From assembly GCF_003935895.2 (NCBI RefSeq), contig NZ_CP054058.1, forward strand, positions 4,321,177 through 4,385,176: a DNA stretch of 64,000 bases. The letters are read 5' to 3'. Below, piece by piece: positions 16,383 to 28,954 of this stretch. The stretch comes from Scandinavium goeteborgense (lineage in GTDB: Bacteria; Pseudomonadota; Gammaproteobacteria; Enterobacterales; Enterobacteriaceae). The notes below the pieces were generated by a model. It saw only the letters and a list, made by a program, of their open reading frames with translations. It had not been told where the DNA came from and ran no database searches. Both the position numbers and the translations under genes were made by a program. Position 1 is the stretch's first letter, and the number at the start of each line of letters is the position of its first letter.

Positions 16383-17834
16383 TTAATCGCGCCAGAAAGT
16401 CGGTGTGAACAACACCAACAGAGTAAACACTTCCAGACGACCAAATAGCATGTTGGCGATCAGGATCCATTTCGCAACCGGATTCATGCTGGCAAAGTTA
16501 TCCGCCACCACGCCCAAGCCCGGACCGAGGTTATTCAGCGTGGCCACAACAGAGGCGAACGCCGAGAAGTCATCCACGCCAGTCGCAATGATGGCCAGCA
16601 TGCTGACAATAAAGACCAGCGCATAAGCAGAGAAGAATCCCCACACCGCTTCGAGAATACGTTCCGGCAGCGCGCGGTTACCCAGCTTGATGCTATAAAC
16701 CGCATTCGGATGCACCAGACGTTTTAGCTCACGGTTTCCCTGCTTAAACAGCAGCAGGATACGGATAACCTTCAGGCCACCGCCGGTAGAACCCGCACAG
16801 CCGCCAATAAATGCAGAACAGAGCAGCAGCACAGGCAGGAAAAGTGGCCAGCGCGCAATGCTGTCGGTGGTGAAGCCCGCCGTGGTCGCCATCGAGACCA
16901 CCTGGAAAAAGGCCTGATTGAGCGTCGTCAGCGCCGAGGTATACACATCGTGAAGCAACAGCACCAACATACAGATAACCACTAGCGTCAGCTGCACGCC
17001 AATAAACATGCGGAATTCCGGGTCGCGCCAGTACACCTTCAGATTGCGACCGCTTAATAAAGAGAAGTGCAGACCGTAGTTACAGCCTGAGATCAGCAAG
17101 AAGATGGCAATAATGGTGTTGATAGTCGGGCTGTTGAAATAGCCGACGCTGGCGTCGTGCGTTGAAAAGCCACCAATCGCAATCGTCGAGAAGCTGTGTC
17201 CGATGGCATCAAAGGCTGGCATCCCGGCGAACCAGAGCGCCAGGGCACAGGCCACCGTCAGTAATACATAAATGAGCCACAGGGTTTTCGCCGTTTCGGC
17301 AATGCGTGGCCGCATCTTATTGTCTTTCAGCGGCCCCGGCATTTCAGCCCGATAGAGCTGCATCCCACCGACACCCAGAATGGGCAGGATAGCCACCGCG
17401 AGTACAATTATCCCCATCCCACCGAACCACTGCAGCATCTGGCGGTAAAAGAGGATGGCATGGGGAAGCGAATCCAGGCCCACCAGCGTAGTCGCGCCGG
17501 TCGTCGTCAGCCCGGAGAACGACTCAAAGAATGCGTCAGTAATGGTCAGATTCGGCTGTTCCGAGAAGATAAACGGCAGCGCACCCACGCTACCCAGCAC
17601 GGTCCAGAACAACACCACAATCAGAAAGCCTTCACGTGATTTCAGTTCGCCCTTTTGCTTACGGTTCGGCCACCAGAGCATCGAGCCAATCGCCAGCGCC
17701 ACGAAAAAAGTCTGCGTGAATGCTCGCCCCGCCCCGTCCCGGTAAATCAACGCCACCAGTCCTGGAACAATCATCGTTCCCGAAAAAAGTATGACCAGCA
17801 GTCCAACGATTCGGGTAATGGCACGAAAATGCAT
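16383..17834 (-). CDS. trkH: Potassium uptake protein TrkH
   Basis: Inner-membrane K+ translocating subunit of the Trk system, working with the peripheral NAD-binding regulator TrkA. 483 residues, E. coli length, with repeated membrane-pore-membrane units; the four selectivity loops include [31 protein letters not shown] and [10 protein letters not shown]. It lies in a probable yigZ-trkH-hemG transcription unit on the minus strand. Confidence 0.97.
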   Translation of the reverse strand: MHFRAITRIVGLLVILFSGTMIVPGLVALIYRDGAGRAFTQTFFVALAIGSMLWWPNRKQKGELKSREGFLIVVLFWTVLGSVGALPFIFSEQPNLTITDAFFESFSGLTTTGATTLVGLDSLPHAILFYRQMLQWFGGMGIIVLAVAILPILGVGGMQLYRAEMPGPLKDNKMRPRIAETAKTLWLIYVLLTVACALALWFAGMPAFDAIGHSFSTIAIGGFSTHDASVGYFNSPTINTIIAIFLLISGCNYGLHFSLLSGRNLKVYWRDPEFRMFIGVQLTLVVICMLVLLLHDVYTSALTTLNQAFFQVVSMATTAGFTTDSIARWPLFLPVLLLCSAFIGGCAGSTGGGLKVIRILLLFKQGNRELKRLVHPNAVYSIKLGNRALPERILEAVWGFFSAYALVFIVSMLAIIATGVDDFSAFASVVATLNNLGPGLGVVADNFASMNPVAKWILIANMLFGRLEVFTLLVLFTPTFWRD

Positions 17835-17873
17835 CTCTGCCGCTTCCTTTGATAAGCAAAAAGTAGACCGGGA

Positions 17874-18488
17874 TTATTCGCCAATCCGCCGTAATTGCAA
17901 CGCACCACGGCTAAAATCAGCCAGTCTTATCGAAAAGTTCGGCAGTTCAGCCTGCGGAAGCGCCACCCGAAGATGCACCACGGCCTGATAATTACTGTCG
18001 ACGATTTTGCCAGAGAATTGTGCCAACAGGCTTTCAACGCCCGACAGCTGTCCGTACTCACACTGCAAAGTATATTCGGTCAACGGCGTCTTGCGCTGCG
18101 TTGTCAGTTCAGCCAGCGCCTGATGCACGCCGCCGCCGTAGGCTTTCACCAGGCCACCGGTGCCCAGCAAGATCCCGCCATAGTAGCGAACCACCACGGC
18201 GGTGATTTCGCCCACGCCGCTGCCCATTAACTGCGCGAGCATTGGCTTGCCTGCCGTGCCCGCTGGTTCACCGTCGTCGGAAAAACCGAGCTTTTGCGAA
18301 TCGTCAGGCGCCCCGGCGACCCACGCCACGCAGTGGTGACGGGCATCCGGGTGTTCCGCTCTGACCGATTCGACAAACGCCTTCGCCGCTTCCACGCCAT
18401 CGGTATGCGCGAGTAACGTAATGAAGCGGCTCTTTTTGATCTCGTCGACCACGCTTACCGGAGACGCCGGGATCAGCCAACTGTCCAT
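17874..18488 (-). CDS. yigZ: YigZ (IMPACT/UPF0029 family)
   Basis: Member of the YigZ/IMPACT family; biochemical role not established. 204 residues. The N-terminal IMPACT domain contains DEIKKSRFITLLAHTDGVEA and the family signature GTAGKPMLAQLMGSGVGEIT followed by VVVRYYGGILLGTGGLVKAY; the C-terminal domain (about residues 140-204) has a ferredoxin-like fold in the E. coli structure. The start overlaps the pepQ stop by one base, so it is translationally coupled to pepQ, as in E. coli. Confidence 0.95.
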   Translation of the reverse strand: MDSWLIPASPVSVVDEIKKSRFITLLAHTDGVEAAKAFVESVRAEHPDARHHCVAWVAGAPDDSQKLGFSDDGEPAGTAGKPMLAQLMGSGVGEITAVVVRYYGGILLGTGGLVKAYGGGVHQALAELTTQRKTPLTEYTLQCEYGQLSGVESLLAQFSGKIVDSNYQAVVHLRVALPQAELPNFSIRLADFSRGALQLRRIGE

Positions 18489-19819
18489 CAGGCCAGCTTC
18501 AGATCTCGGGTCATATTTTCGAGGCTGTTCTCGTGGATGACTACGTTATCTTCGATACGAACGCCCCCGAACGGCTTCATGGCCTCAATTTTCTGCCAGT
18601 TGAAGTGCTTGCTGTACTGCCCTTCACGCCACGGCGCCAGCAGCGATTCGATGAAATAGATGCCCGGCTCGATGGTCAATACCATGCGCGGCTGCAGAAT
18701 TCGGGTGCAACGCAGGTAAGGATATTTCGACGGCGCGGCAAGGTGTGTACCTTTATCATCCTGCATAAAGCCGGCTACATCATGAACCTGCAGACCCAGC
18801 GGGTGGCCGAGACCGTGCGGCATAAACGGCCCGGTGAGGTCATTTTCCACCATTGCCTCTTCGCTGATGTCGTTCACCAGCTGATGCTTACGCAGCAGCT
18901 TCGCGATGCGCTGATGGAACTGGATATGGTAGTCCACGTAGCTCACGCCCGCTTTCAGGGTATCGATCAGCGCCAGCTGCTCAGCGGTGACGTCTTTAAT
19001 CAGCTGCGCAAATTCAGTATCTGGATTTCCGGCCCAGGTGCGGGTCAGGTCTGCGGCATAGCCGTTGTACTCTGCGCCCGCATCCAGCAGGAAGCTGCGC
19101 ATTTCAGACGGCGCGCGGTGGTCCAGTTTGGTGTAGTGCAGCACCGATGCATGTTCATTCAGCGCCACAATATTGCTGTAAGGCACATCGGTATCACGAT
19201 GACCGGTGGCGGTCAGGTACGCGAGGTTAATATCGAACTCGCTCATGCCAGACAGGAACGCTTCCTGCGCCGCCTGATGACCATTCACCGCCATTTTCTG
19301 CGCTTCACGCATGCAGGAAAGTTCATAGTCGGTTTTGTACGAGCGATAATAATGCAGGTAATCAATCACCCCTTTCGGGTTGATATTGGCGGCGGTAATG
19401 TCCAGCCCCAACGCACGTTCAGCCACTGGGCCGATGTACGCAATATTGCCACGCGCTGCAGGCAGCTGGCTGCCAATACCGTCCGCTTTTGGCAGCGCGA
19501 TCACTTCAACGTCTTCGGTCCAGAAAGAGGACGGCAGCGGTTCCACGTTGTGCCAGTAATCCACCGGCAGATAGAACCACAGCTTCGGTTTATTGACGCC
19601 GTCCACCAGCAGCCAGCAGTTTGGCACCTGCGTCACAGGCACCCAAGCCTTAAACTGTGGGTTTACTTTGAATGGGTATGGATGATCGTCGAGGAAGACA
19701 TTGAACAGTTCGCCGGAATGAATCAACAGCGCATCGAGCTTAAAGCGATCCAGTACGTCGCGCGTGCGTTCCTGCAACGTAGCAATATGATTTTTATAGA
19801 GTGTCGCCAGTGATTCCAT
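18488..19819 (-). CDS. pepQ: Xaa-Pro dipeptidase
   Basis: Cytoplasmic metallopeptidase of the pita-bread fold that splits dipeptides with C-terminal proline. 443 residues as in E. coli. Metal-binding region in order: [19 protein letters not shown] (aspartates), [11 protein letters not shown] (histidine), [11 protein letters not shown] (glutamate) and [11 protein letters not shown] (glutamate). It is divergent from fadB; the 190-base interval holds the fadB operator and promoter. Confidence 0.97.
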   Translation of the reverse strand: MESLATLYKNHIATLQERTRDVLDRFKLDALLIHSGELFNVFLDDHPYPFKVNPQFKAWVPVTQVPNCWLLVDGVNKPKLWFYLPVDYWHNVEPLPSSFWTEDVEVIALPKADGIGSQLPAARGNIAYIGPVAERALGLDITAANINPKGVIDYLHYYRSYKTDYELSCMREAQKMAVNGHQAAQEAFLSGMSEFDINLAYLTATGHRDTDVPYSNIVALNEHASVLHYTKLDHRAPSEMRSFLLDAGAEYNGYAADLTRTWAGNPDTEFAQLIKDVTAEQLALIDTLKAGVSYVDYHIQFHQRIAKLLRKHQLVNDISEEAMVENDLTGPFMPHGLGHPLGLQVHDVAGFMQDDKGTHLAAPSKYPYLRCTRILQPRMVLTIEPGIYFIESLLAPWREGQYSKHFNWQKIEAMKPFGGVRIEDNVVIHENSLENMTRDLKLA

Positions 19820-19966
19820 GTTTTACCCTTCTGTCTTTTTGACCCTAATTCCCCGCATCTTAGCACATCGGTTTCACCCTGCGCGATTTCTGCCAAGCGT
19901 GATCCAGACGTCATTTCCTTAAAGAGTAATTTGCATTTTATTAACATAAAATCCACACTCCGTCTC

Positions 19967-19983
19967 ATCTGGTAAGACCAGTA
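19967..19983 (+). promoter_or_regulatory. FadR operator upstream of fadBA
   Basis: ATCTGGTAAGACCAGTA, an inverted repeat (CTGGT / ACCAG) close to the E. coli fadB FadR operator. It ends 25 bases before the fadB ATG. FadR bound here would repress fadBA until long-chain acyl-CoA is present. Confidence 0.8.
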
Positions 19984-20008
19984 ACCGTACTGGATTCAGG
20001 AGACTGAC

Positions 20009-22198
20009 ATGCTTTACAAAGGCGACACCCTGTACCTCGACTGGCTGGAAGATGGCATTGCCGAACTGGTGTTCGATGCCCCCGGCTCGGTCAATAAGCT
20101 TGATACCGCAACCGTAGCCAGCCTCGGCCAGGCGCTGGACGTCCTCGAAAAGCAGCCTGACCTCAAAGGCCTGCTGCTGCGTTCTGAAAAAGCCGCTTTT
20201 ATCGTCGGCGCGGACATCACCGAATTCCTGTCACTGTTCCAGGTTCCACCGGAACAACTCAGCCGGTGGCTGACTTTCGCCAACAGCGTCTTTTGCCGCC
20301 TGGAAGATTTACCGGTCCCTACCCTTTCCGCGGTGAACGGTTACGCGTTGGGCGGTGGCTGCGAATGTGTCCTGGCCACCGACTATCGTCTGGCAACACC
20401 TGACCTGCGTATCGGTCTGCCAGAAACCAAACTCGGCATTATGCCGGGCTTCGGCGGTTCCGTTCGTCTGCCGCGTTTGCTCGGGGCGGATAGCGCGCTG
20501 GAAATTATTGCCGCCGGGAAAGATGTCGGCGCGGAAGAAGCGCTCAAGCTCGGTCTGGTTGACGGCATCGTGAAGCCAGAAAAGCTGCGCGAAGGCGCGA
20601 TCGCGATTCTGCGTCAGGCTATCAACGGCGACTTAGACTGGAAAGCCAAACGCCAGCCGAAGCTCGACCCGCTGAAACTCAGCAAAATTGAAGCCACCAT
20701 GAGCTTCACCATCGCCAAAGGCATGGTGATGCAAACGGCGGGCAAACACTATCCGGCACCGATCACCGCCGTCAAAACCATTGAAGCCGCGGCACGCTTA
20801 GGCCGTGACCAGGCGCTGGTGTTGGAAAATCAAAGCTTTGTACCGCTCGCCCATTCGAATGAGGCCCGTGCGCTGGTCGGGATTTTCCTGAACGATCAGT
20901 TTGTAAAAGGTCAGGCGAAGAAACTGACCAAAAACGTCGACACCCCAAAGCAGGCCGCCGTACTGGGCGCCGGGATCATGGGTGGCGGCATTGCTTACCA
21001 GTCCGCCTGGAAAGGCGTGCCGGTTATCATGAAGGATATCAATGACAAATCGTTGACCCTCGGGATGAACGAGGCCGCCAAGCTGCTGAATAAACAGCTG
21101 GATCGCGGAAAAATCAATGGTCTCAAACTGGCGACCGTGATTTCTACGATTCACCCGACGCTCGATTACGCCGGTTTTGAACGCGTCGATGTCGTGGTTG
21201 AAGCGGTCGTTGAAAACCCGAAAGTGAAAAAAGCAGTGCTGGCAGAAACCGAAGAGCACGTTCGCCCCGATGCGGTGCTGGCGTCTAACACCTCGACGAT
21301 CCCTATCAGCGAACTGGCCAGTGTCCTTAAACGCCCGCAGAACTTCTGCGGAATGCACTTCTTTAACCCGGTGCACCGTATGCCACTGGTTGAGGTGATC
21401 CGCGGCGAGCAAACGTCCGACGAGACCATTGCGAAAGTGGTCGCCTGGGCGAGCAAAATGGGCAAAACGCCTATCGTGGTCAACGACTGCCCTGGCTTCT
21501 TCGTCAACCGCGTACTGTTCCCTTACTTCGCCGGATTCAGCCAGTTACTGCGTGACGGTGCCGACTTCCACAAAGTCGACAAAGTGATGGAAAAAGTATT
21601 CGGCTGGCCAATGGGCCCGGCCTATCTTCTGGACGTGGTCGGCATTGATACCGCACATCACGCTCAGGCGGTGATGGCAGCTGGTTTCCCACAGCGTATG
21701 CAGAAAGATTATCGCGACGCCATTGATGCCCTGTTTGATGCCAGCCGCTACGGCCAGAAAAACGGCCTCGGTTTCTGGCGTTATAAAGAAGACAACAAAG
21801 GTAAGCCGAAAAAAGAAGAAGACCCGGCGGTTGACGCGTTGCTGGCAGACGTCAGTCAGGCAAAACGTGACTTCAGCGATGACGAGATTATCGCCCGCAT
21901 GATGATCCCAATGGTCAACGAAGTGGTGCGCTGCCTTGAAGAAGGCATTATCGCAAGCCCGGCAGAAGCCGATATGGCACTGGTCTACGGCCTTGGCTTC
22001 CCTCCTTTCCACGGCGGTGCTTTCCGCTGGCTGGATACGCTCGGCAGCGCGAAGTACGTCGACATGGCGCAGCAATATCAGCATCTCGGCCCGCTGTATG
22101 AAGTGCCGGAAGGTCTGCGCAGCAAAGCACGTCACAACGAAGCATATTATCCACCGGTTGAACCTGCCCGTCCGGTGGGTGAGCTGAAAACGGCTTAA
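20009..22198 (+). CDS. fadB: Fatty acid oxidation complex alpha subunit
   Basis: Multifunctional aerobic beta-oxidation enzyme: enoyl-CoA hydratase/isomerase plus L-3-hydroxyacyl-CoA dehydrogenase, forming an alpha2beta2 complex with FadA. 729 residues, same as E. coli. The crotonase domain (1-190) carries Glu119 in GGGCECV and Glu139 in LPETKLG. The Rossmann domain starts near 310 ([15 protein letters not shown]), with the dehydrogenase histidine in [11 protein letters not shown] (about 450) and the C-terminal repeat to DLKTA-like GELKTA. Preceded by GGAG at a proper distance. It heads fadBA. Confidence 0.98.
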   Translation: MLYKGDTLYLDWLEDGIAELVFDAPGSVNKLDTATVASLGQALDVLEKQPDLKGLLLRSEKAAFIVGADITEFLSLFQVPPEQLSRWLTFANSVFCRLEDLPVPTLSAVNGYALGGGCECVLATDYRLATPDLRIGLPETKLGIMPGFGGSVRLPRLLGADSALEIIAAGKDVGAEEALKLGLVDGIVKPEKLREGAIAILRQAINGDLDWKAKRQPKLDPLKLSKIEATMSFTIAKGMVMQTAGKHYPAPITAVKTIEAAARLGRDQALVLENQSFVPLAHSNEARALVGIFLNDQFVKGQAKKLTKNVDTPKQAAVLGAGIMGGGIAYQSAWKGVPVIMKDINDKSLTLGMNEAAKLLNKQLDRGKINGLKLATVISTIHPTLDYAGFERVDVVVEAVVENPKVKKAVLAETEEHVRPDAVLASNTSTIPISELASVLKRPQNFCGMHFFNPVHRMPLVEVIRGEQTSDETIAKVVAWASKMGKTPIVVNDCPGFFVNRVLFPYFAGFSQLLRDGADFHKVDKVMEKVFGWPMGPAYLLDVVGIDTAHHAQAVMAAGFPQRMQKDYRDAIDALFDASRYGQKNGLGFWRYKEDNKGKPKKEEDPAVDALLADVSQAKRDFSDDEIIARMMIPMVNEVVRCLEEGIIASPAEADMALVYGLGFPPFHGGAFRWLDTLGSAKYVDMAQQYQHLGPLYEVPEGLRSKARHNEAYYPPVEPARPVGELKTA

Positions 22199-23371
<1,173 letters not shown>

Positions 23372-23439
23372 TGAACATAGGCGGGGCGATGCCCCGTCTT
23401 ATAAGCATTACTGCGTACGAGTAAAACTTGTTAGTTGCC

Positions 23440-23471
23440 GTTTTTCCCGCCTGTCAGGGGCGGGTTTTTTA
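23440..23471 (+). terminator. fadBA terminator
   Basis: CCCGCC / GGCGGG hairpin (23446-23464) followed by TTTTTTATT. A smaller GC hairpin (GGGGCGATGCCCC, 23381-23395) comes before it, and CCCTCTCCCATTGAAGAGAGGG (about 23496-23517) after it. Confidence 0.8.
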
Positions 23472-23558
23472 TTGGTGCAACGCGCGTTCTGATACCCTCT
23501 CCCATTGAAGAGAGGGCGTAGGCCCACGCAAACGCAGTGCCGCTGGGCAACTCTTTGA

Positions 23559-24260
23559 TTAGATAAAGGCAAATGCATCGCCGAAGAGGCGATCTTCACG
23601 GGCACCACGCTCATTACAGAACAGGTCACGGGCGATTTTCGCCATCTCGAAACGACCGGCAATGTAAATGTCATGCTCTACCAACGTGCCGTAATCCTGC
23701 AATACCGCCGTCAGAACGGTACCTGAACGGCCACGCCAGCCGTCTTCCGGCTGTTCAACCACCGGCTCAACGCGCAGATTCGGGTGCGTCAGCGTCAGCG
23801 CTTCCAGCTCGGACAAGTCATACAGATGCTTCTCTTCACGGCCGCCCCAGTAGATCGCGATTTCACGATCCGGGTTCTGCGCCAGCGCGGTCAGCAAAAT
23901 AGAACGCACATAGGAGAAGCCGGTCCCACCGGCGATCAGCACCAGCGGACGCTCATCATCTTCGCGCAGCCACGCTTCACCATGAGGAATATCAACCACA
24001 ACCTCACGTTCTTTGAGAATTCGGTCCATTACTGCCATCGCATACAGATTCAGCTCGGACGCGCCGATATGCAGCTCAATACTGTTCTGCTCGGCAGGCG
24101 TAGACGCCATCGAGAACGGACGCTTATCGCGCTCGTCCATCACTACCATCAGATACTGGCCCGCGCGGAAGGAAAAGGCCGCTTCCGGTTCTAAACGAAC
24201 GCGGTATACCGTGTCGGTAATGGCATCTACCGAAGTGACTTTACAGCTTAAGGTTGTCAT
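23559..24260 (-). CDS. fre: NAD(P)H-flavin reductase
   Basis: Reduces free FMN, FAD and riboflavin with NAD(P)H, supplying reduced flavin to other reactions. 233 residues. FNR-type fold: flavin-binding segment [24 protein letters not shown] (about 30-53, the RPFS motif) and NAD(P)-binding [16 protein letters not shown] (about 106-121). Adjacent to ubiD as in E. coli, 53 bases apart; UbiD needs a prenylated flavin made from reduced FMN, which gives the pairing a plausible logic (inference). Confidence 0.96.
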   Translation of the reverse strand: MTTLSCKVTSVDAITDTVYRVRLEPEAAFSFRAGQYLMVVMDERDKRPFSMASTPAEQNSIELHIGASELNLYAMAVMDRILKEREVVVDIPHGEAWLREDDERPLVLIAGGTGFSYVRSILLTALAQNPDREIAIYWGGREEKHLYDLSELEALTLTHPNLRVEPVVEQPEDGWRGRSGTVLTAVLQDYGTLVEHDIYIAGRFEMAKIARDLFCNERGAREDRLFGDAFAFI

Positions 24261-24313
24261 GCGCTCCCTCTGTCGGGTCTATGATTTCGTGTCTTAATGT
24301 CTAACGGCCCGCG

Positions 24314-25810
24314 TCAGGCGCTTTTGCCGTCATTAAAGATAGCCAGTTCATCCCAGATAGCGTCAATTCTCGCCGTCACTTCAGGATCTTTTTTAATCGG
24401 ACGTCCCCACTCGCGTTGGGTTTCACCGGGCCATTTATTCGTGGCATCCAGCCCCATTTTCGAACCTAAACCGGAAACCGGTGAGGCGAAGTCCAGATAA
24501 TCAATCGGCGTATTTTCGACCAGAACCGTATCACGGGCCGGATCCATACGCGTGGTGATGGCCCAGATAACGTCGTTCCAGTCACGGGCGTTAACGTCGT
24601 CATCGCAGACAATCACAAATTTGGTGTACATAAACTGGCGCAGGAATGACCACACGCCCATCATTACGCGCTTGGCGTGTCCGGCATACTGCTTTTTCAT
24701 TGTCACGACGGCCAGGCGATAAGAACAACCTTCCGGCGGCAGATAGAAATCGACGATTTCCGGGAACTGCTTTTGCAGAATGGGCACGAACACTTCATTC
24801 AGCGCCACGCCCAGCACCGCCGGTTCATCCGGCGGACGACCGGTATAGGTCGAATGATAAATTGCATCTTCACGCTGCGTCACGTGAGTCACGGTAAACA
24901 CCGGGAAGCTGTCGACTTCATTGTAGTAACCGGTGTGATCGCCGTACGGACCTTCTGGCGCGACTTCGCCCGCCTCGATATACCCTTCCAGCACAATTTC
25001 CGCACTCGCCGGCACTTCAAGGTCGTTCGACAGACACTTCACCACTTCGGTTTTAGTGCCGCGCAGTAGTCCTGCAAACGCGTATTCCGATAAGGTATCC
25101 GGCACGGGCGTGACGGCAGCCAAAATCGTCGCCGGATCGGCACCAAGCGCCACGGAAACAGGGAAACGTTCGCCCGGATGCGCCGCACACCACTCCTGGA
25201 AATCCAGAGCGCCGCCGCGATGGGAAAGCCAGCGCATGATCAGTTTATTTTTGCCGATCAGCTGTTGGCGATAAATCCCGAGATTCTGCCGCTCTTTGTG
25301 CGGCCCGCGCGTCACGGTTAAACCCCAGGTGATCAGCGGCGCAGCATCTTCCGGCCAGCAGGTCATGATAGGAATTCGGTTTAAATCGACGTCATCGCCC
25401 TGCGTCACTTTTTGCTGACAAGGCGCACCGCGCAGACGTTTGGTCGGCATGTTAAGCACTTGCTTAAACTGCGGCAGCTTGTCGTAGAGATCGCGGAAAC
25501 CTTTTGGCGGCTCCGGCTCTTTCAGGAACGCCAGCAGTTTCCCCACTTCACGCAATGCGGTCACATCTTCCTGGCCCATGCCCATCGCCACGCGCTTAGG
25601 CGTCCCGAACAGGTTGCACAGCACCGGCATATCGTATCCCTTAGGATTTTCGAACAGCAGCGCCGGGCCACCCGCACGCAAAGTGCGATCGGCAATCTCG
25701 GTCATTTCAAGGAAGGGATCGACCGGCAGGGAGATGCGTTTAAGCTCGCCCTGTTGTTCCAGCTGTGTCAAAAAGTCGCGCAAATCGTGGTATTTCATGG
25801 GGTCCGTCAT
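24314..25810 (-). CDS. ubiD: 3-octaprenyl-4-hydroxybenzoate decarboxylase
   Basis: Decarboxylates the prenylated hydroxybenzoate intermediate in ubiquinone synthesis, using prenylated FMN made by UbiX. 498 residues against 497 in E. coli. Family segments visible: [33 protein letters not shown] and the [13 protein letters not shown] active-site glutamate region. It diverges from rfaH over 160 bases; fre lies downstream in the same orientation. Confidence 0.97.
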   Translation of the reverse strand: MTDPMKYHDLRDFLTQLEQQGELKRISLPVDPFLEMTEIADRTLRAGGPALLFENPKGYDMPVLCNLFGTPKRVAMGMGQEDVTALREVGKLLAFLKEPEPPKGFRDLYDKLPQFKQVLNMPTKRLRGAPCQQKVTQGDDVDLNRIPIMTCWPEDAAPLITWGLTVTRGPHKERQNLGIYRQQLIGKNKLIMRWLSHRGGALDFQEWCAAHPGERFPVSVALGADPATILAAVTPVPDTLSEYAFAGLLRGTKTEVVKCLSNDLEVPASAEIVLEGYIEAGEVAPEGPYGDHTGYYNEVDSFPVFTVTHVTQREDAIYHSTYTGRPPDEPAVLGVALNEVFVPILQKQFPEIVDFYLPPEGCSYRLAVVTMKKQYAGHAKRVMMGVWSFLRQFMYTKFVIVCDDDVNARDWNDVIWAITTRMDPARDTVLVENTPIDYLDFASPVSGLGSKMGLDATNKWPGETQREWGRPIKKDPEVTARIDAIWDELAIFNDGKSA

Positions 25811-25970
25811 GGCCTCTTTGTAAGCGCCTCATTATACGGCGTTCAGCCGCTGGATGCTGTAATTTTGTTAAATTAGCGTGAAGTCCTGGCTCCCATAAGA
25901 GGCAACAATCCCTTTCGCTATCACGCCTGGCTTTTGATATGCTTTCCCGAGAATCTCGAGAAGAGTCATT

Positions 25971-26459
25971 ATGCAAGCCTGGTATTTACTGTACTGCAAA
26001 CGTGGGCAACTTCAGCGCGCCCAGGAACATCTTGAACGCCAGGCGGTCAACTGCCTGATGCCCACTATTGCGTTGGAAAAAATCGTACGCGGTAAACGCA
26101 CAACCGTGGATGAACCCCTGTTTCCAAACTACCTGTTCGTCGAGTTTGACCCGGAAGTCATTCATACCACAACCATTAACGCGACGCGCGGCGTCAGCCA
26201 CTTCGTACGTTTTGGTGCGCAGCCGGCCATGGTGCCTTCCGATGTGATTCACCAGCTTTCCATTCACACGCCGGAAGGGATTACCGATCCGGACACGCCC
26301 TACTCGGGCGATGGCGTGGTGATAACCGAAGGGGCTTTCGAAGGGCTGGAGGCGATTTTCACCGAGCCCGACGGCGAAGCCCGGTCCATGCTGCTCCTCA
26401 ACCTGCTGAACAAGCAAGTTCTACAGAGCGTGAAAAACACCGACTTCCGCAAAATCTGA
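25971..26459 (+). CDS. rfaH: Transcription antiterminator RfaH
   Basis: NusG paralogue recruited to ops-containing operons (LPS core, capsule, conjugation, haemolysin), where it blocks pausing and couples translation through a refolded KOW domain. 162 residues. The NGN domain covers about 1-100 ([20 protein letters not shown] and [13 protein letters not shown]); the C-terminal KOW is near 115-162. It is monocistronic and faces tatD tail to tail with 2 bases between stops. No ops site was sought outside RfaH-type operons; none of those operons is in the window. Confidence 0.97.
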   Translation: MQAWYLLYCKRGQLQRAQEHLERQAVNCLMPTIALEKIVRGKRTTVDEPLFPNYLFVEFDPEVIHTTTINATRGVSHFVRFGAQPAMVPSDVIHQLSIHTPEGITDPDTPYSGDGVVITEGAFEGLEAIFTEPDGEARSMLLLNLLNKQVLQSVKNTDFRKI

Positions 26460-26461
26460 AT

Positions 26462-27244
26462 TCAAAACGTTATCCCAAACAGCGCTTTTACGTTTCGATC
26501 GGTGGTGTCTGAAAGCGCCTGTGTCTCTTCGCCACGCCAGTGTGCGATGCGTTCCAGAATGTGAGACAGATGCGCAGGTTCGTTACGACGCGATGACGGC
26601 TTCGGCGACAAATCGCGCGGCAGCAGCCACGGCGCGTCGGTTTCAATCAGTAAACGTTTCGCCGGGATAAACGGCAATAACTCACGCAATTCCAGCCCGC
26701 GACGTTCATCGCACACCCAGCCCGTAATGCCGATATACAGCCCGTGTGCGAGACATTCATCAAGCTCTTCCCGCGTGCCGGTAAAACAGTGCAACACGGC
26801 ACCCGGCAGCTTATCGAGCCACGGCTTGAGCAAGGTGATAAAGCGTTCGTGGGCATCACGACAGTGCAGAAACACCGGCATATTCAGTTCAGCGGCCAGC
26901 GCCAACTGCGCGCTAAACGCGGTTTCCTGTTCCTGCGGCGTTGAGAAGTTACGGTTAAAATCGAGCCCGCACTCACCCACCGCAACCACTTCCGGCTGTT
27001 GCGCCAGACGACGGATGGCATCGGCCACGTCCGGCGTCCAGTGGCTGCTATCGTGCGGATGAACGCCCGCGGTAGACCAGCAGCGCGCATAGTGTTGCGC
27101 CATCTGCTGTGCGGCAATGCTTTCTTCCAAATTAGTGCCAGTAATCAACATCCCATTCAGGCCGGAGGAAAACGCGCGGGATACTACCTCATCGCGATCG
27201 CGGGAAAACTGAGAACTGGTGAGGTTAACGCCAATATCAAACAT
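26462..27244 (-). CDS. tatD: TatD, metal-dependent 3'-5' DNase
   Basis: TIM-barrel metallohydrolase with 3'-5' exonuclease activity on single-stranded nucleic acids; not needed for Tat export despite its name. Start taken at [16 protein letters not shown] (260 residues as in E. coli), four codons inside the longest frame. Metal-binding signatures: [30 protein letters not shown] and ETDAPWL. Last gene of tatABCD, but a GC hairpin separates it from tatC. Confidence 0.96.
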   Translation of the reverse strand: MFDIGVNLTSSQFSRDRDEVVSRAFSSGLNGMLITGTNLEESIAAQQMAQHYARCWSTAGVHPHDSSHWTPDVADAIRRLAQQPEVVAVGECGLDFNRNFSTPQEQETAFSAQLALAAELNMPVFLHCRDAHERFITLLKPWLDKLPGAVLHCFTGTREELDECLAHGLYIGITGWVCDERRGLELRELLPFIPAKRLLIETDAPWLLPRDLSPKPSSRRNEPAHLSHILERIAHWRGEETQALSDTTDRNVKALFGITF

Positions 27245-27263
27245 GGTGACTCCCAAATAAGAA

Positions 27264-27279
27264 CCGCCCTTTCGGGCGG
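27264..27279 (-). terminator. Hairpin between tatC and tatD
   Basis: Minus strand CCGCCC-GAAA-GGGCGG, followed by TTCTTATTT rather than a clean U run. It lies in the 39-base tatC-tatD gap, so it may be a partial terminator or 3'-stabilising hairpin that lowers tatD expression. Confidence 0.5.
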
Positions 27280-27283
27280 CTGA

Positions 27284-28057
27284 TTACTCTTCTTTCTCGG
27301 CAGCTTCTTCTGCTGCGGCATCCTCGTCACGCGACATTCGCTTACCCGTGTAGAAACGGGCGAAGAACACCCCCACTTCAAACAGGCAGTACATCGGAAT
27401 GGCGAGCAGGGTTTGCGAGAACACGTCCGGCGGCGTCAACAGCATGCCAATAACGAAAGCCGCGACCAGAACATACGGACGCTTTTTGCGCAGGTCATCC
27501 GGCGTGGTCACGCCAACCCAGCACAGCAGAACGATGGCCACTGGCACTTCAAATGACACGCCAAAGGCCATAAACAGCGCCATGACAAAATCGAGATAGC
27601 TGCGGATATCCGTCGAGACCTGCACGCCAATCGGTGCGGTATGCGTCAGGAAGCCAAACGCCAGCGGGAACACCACAAAGTAGGCGAAGGCCATGCCGAC
27701 ATAAAACAGCAGCGTGCTGGACACCAGCAGCGGCACCACCAGACGACGCTCGTGTTTATAGAGCGCTGGGGCAATGAAAGCCCAGACCTGATAGAGGATC
27801 ACCGGCGCCGACAGAATCACCGAGACCATAAAGGTCAGCTTGATCGGCGTGAAGAATGGCGATGCCACATCGGTGGCAATCATTGTTGCACCGGCAGGCA
27901 TTTGCTTGATCAGCGGCGAGGCCACCAGATGATAAATGTCGTTGGCGAAATAGACCAACGCCAGAAAAATCACGAATACCGCGATGATGCAGTTGATGAG
28001 GCGCTTACGCAGCTCAATCAAATGTGTGATCAGCGGTTGAGTCTGTTCTACGCCCAT
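27284..28057 (-). CDS. tatC: Sec-independent translocase TatC
   Basis: Polytopic inner-membrane core of the twin-arginine translocase; with TatB it recognises the RR signal peptide. 257 residues, six predicted spans. Conserved N-terminal [13 protein letters not shown] and the loop [27 protein letters not shown] contain the signal-binding glutamates/phenylalanine region. The C-terminal tail is acidic ([14 protein letters not shown]). Two bases separate it from tatB. Confidence 0.97.
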   Translation of the reverse strand: MGVEQTQPLITHLIELRKRLINCIIAVFVIFLALVYFANDIYHLVASPLIKQMPAGATMIATDVASPFFTPIKLTFMVSVILSAPVILYQVWAFIAPALYKHERRLVVPLLVSSTLLFYVGMAFAYFVVFPLAFGFLTHTAPIGVQVSTDIRSYLDFVMALFMAFGVSFEVPVAIVLLCWVGVTTPDDLRKKRPYVLVAAFVIGMLLTPPDVFSQTLLAIPMYCLFEVGVFFARFYTGKRMSRDEDAAAEEAAEKEE

Positions 28058-28059
28058 GT

Positions 28060-28611
28060 TTACGGTTTATCGCTGGTTGCAGGGGATGATTCAGAAGCCG
28101 GTACGGCAGCAGCCACCGGCGCTTTCATCTTCTCCTCAGAAACAACAGTTTCCGGGGCTTGATCGAGGGTTTCAGCAGGAACGGCAGGCGCTTGCGCTTC
28201 AGCACTGGCTTGATGATCTGGCGTAACCGGCGTGACGCCTTCGCGCTGTGCTTCGCTGCCTTTCACCACCGGATTATGGATGGTATTGGCTTCGTCGCTG
28301 GTGCGCTCCGGATCGTGCTGCGTGTAGGAACGCTTCATGGATTCTGCCGCGTCGCGCAGCTCGTCCATGGATTCCTTCAGCTCCGGCGACAGATTGCCCA
28401 GACTCGCCTTCTCTACCTTCTTCAGGCTGTCCTGAAACTCCTGGAGTTTAAGCTCCTGGGCCAGTTCGTTTTGCACGGTGGTGGCCAGCGAGCGAATAGC
28501 CCGGATCCAGCCTGCCACCGTTTTTACTGCCACCGGCAGACGTTTTGGCCCAAGAACAATCAGGCCAATCACGAATACCAGAATCAGTTCACTGAAACCA
28601 ATGTCGAACAC
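28060..28611 (-). CDS. tatB: Sec-independent translocase TatB
   Basis: Single-span Tat receptor component paired with TatC. N-terminal hydrophobic helix [20 protein letters not shown] followed by [20 protein letters not shown], the amphipathic helix; then a long charged and proline/alanine-rich tail. 183 residues versus 171 in E. coli, with the extra length in the variable tail, which tolerates such change. Located between tatA and tatC with 3-base and 2-base spacings. Confidence 0.96.
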   Translation of the reverse strand: MFDIGFSELILVFVIGLIVLGPKRLPVAVKTVAGWIRAIRSLATTVQNELAQELKLQEFQDSLKKVEKASLGNLSPELKESMDELRDAAESMKRSYTQHDPERTSDEANTIHNPVVKGSEAQREGVTPVTPDHQASAEAQAPAVPAETLDQAPETVVSEEKMKAPVAAAVPASESSPATSDKP

Positions 28612-28614
28612 GAA

Positions 28615-28878
28615 TTACACCTGCTCTTTATCGTGGCGTTTTGCATCGTCTTTGCTGGCATCATCCTGCTTTTCAGACAAGGATTTCGCAGGGAAATCGG
28701 CGTCTTCAGCGGATGTCTCTTTCTTTTCCTGTTTGTCGTCTTCATCACCCATGGCTTTTTTAAAGCCCTTGATAGACGCACCCAGGTCAGATCCTAGTGA
28801 GCTCAGCTTTTTCGTCCCGAAAAGCAGAACCACGATAACGACGACAATCAACAACTGCCAAATACTGATACCACCCAT
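28615..28878 (-). CDS. tatA: Sec-independent translocase TatA
   Basis: Oligomerising pore-forming or membrane-thinning subunit of the Tat system, which exports folded proteins. 87 residues: short N-terminal membrane helix ([20 protein letters not shown], about 5-24), the conserved FGTKKL hinge, amphipathic helix [20 protein letters not shown] and a charged tail. First gene of the tat operon, 76 bases after ubiB in the same direction. Confidence 0.97.
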   Translation of the reverse strand: MGGISIWQLLIVVVIVVLLFGTKKLSSLGSDLGASIKGFKKAMGDEDDKQEKKETSAEDADFPAKSLSEKQDDASKDDAKRHDKEQV

Positions 28879-28954
28879 ACATGTTCCTCTGTGTCAGATG
28901 ATAGTGAATTCACTGACGTGTAGCTTACACGCCTTCGTCTGAATGATGCAAAAA

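Noticed and set aside
18533..19813. A 426-codon open frame on the plus strand opposite pepQ
   Set aside because: It is an exact antisense shadow of pepQ, which aligns over its full length with the known peptidase; the shadow translation is rich in His, Arg and Gln and resembles no family.
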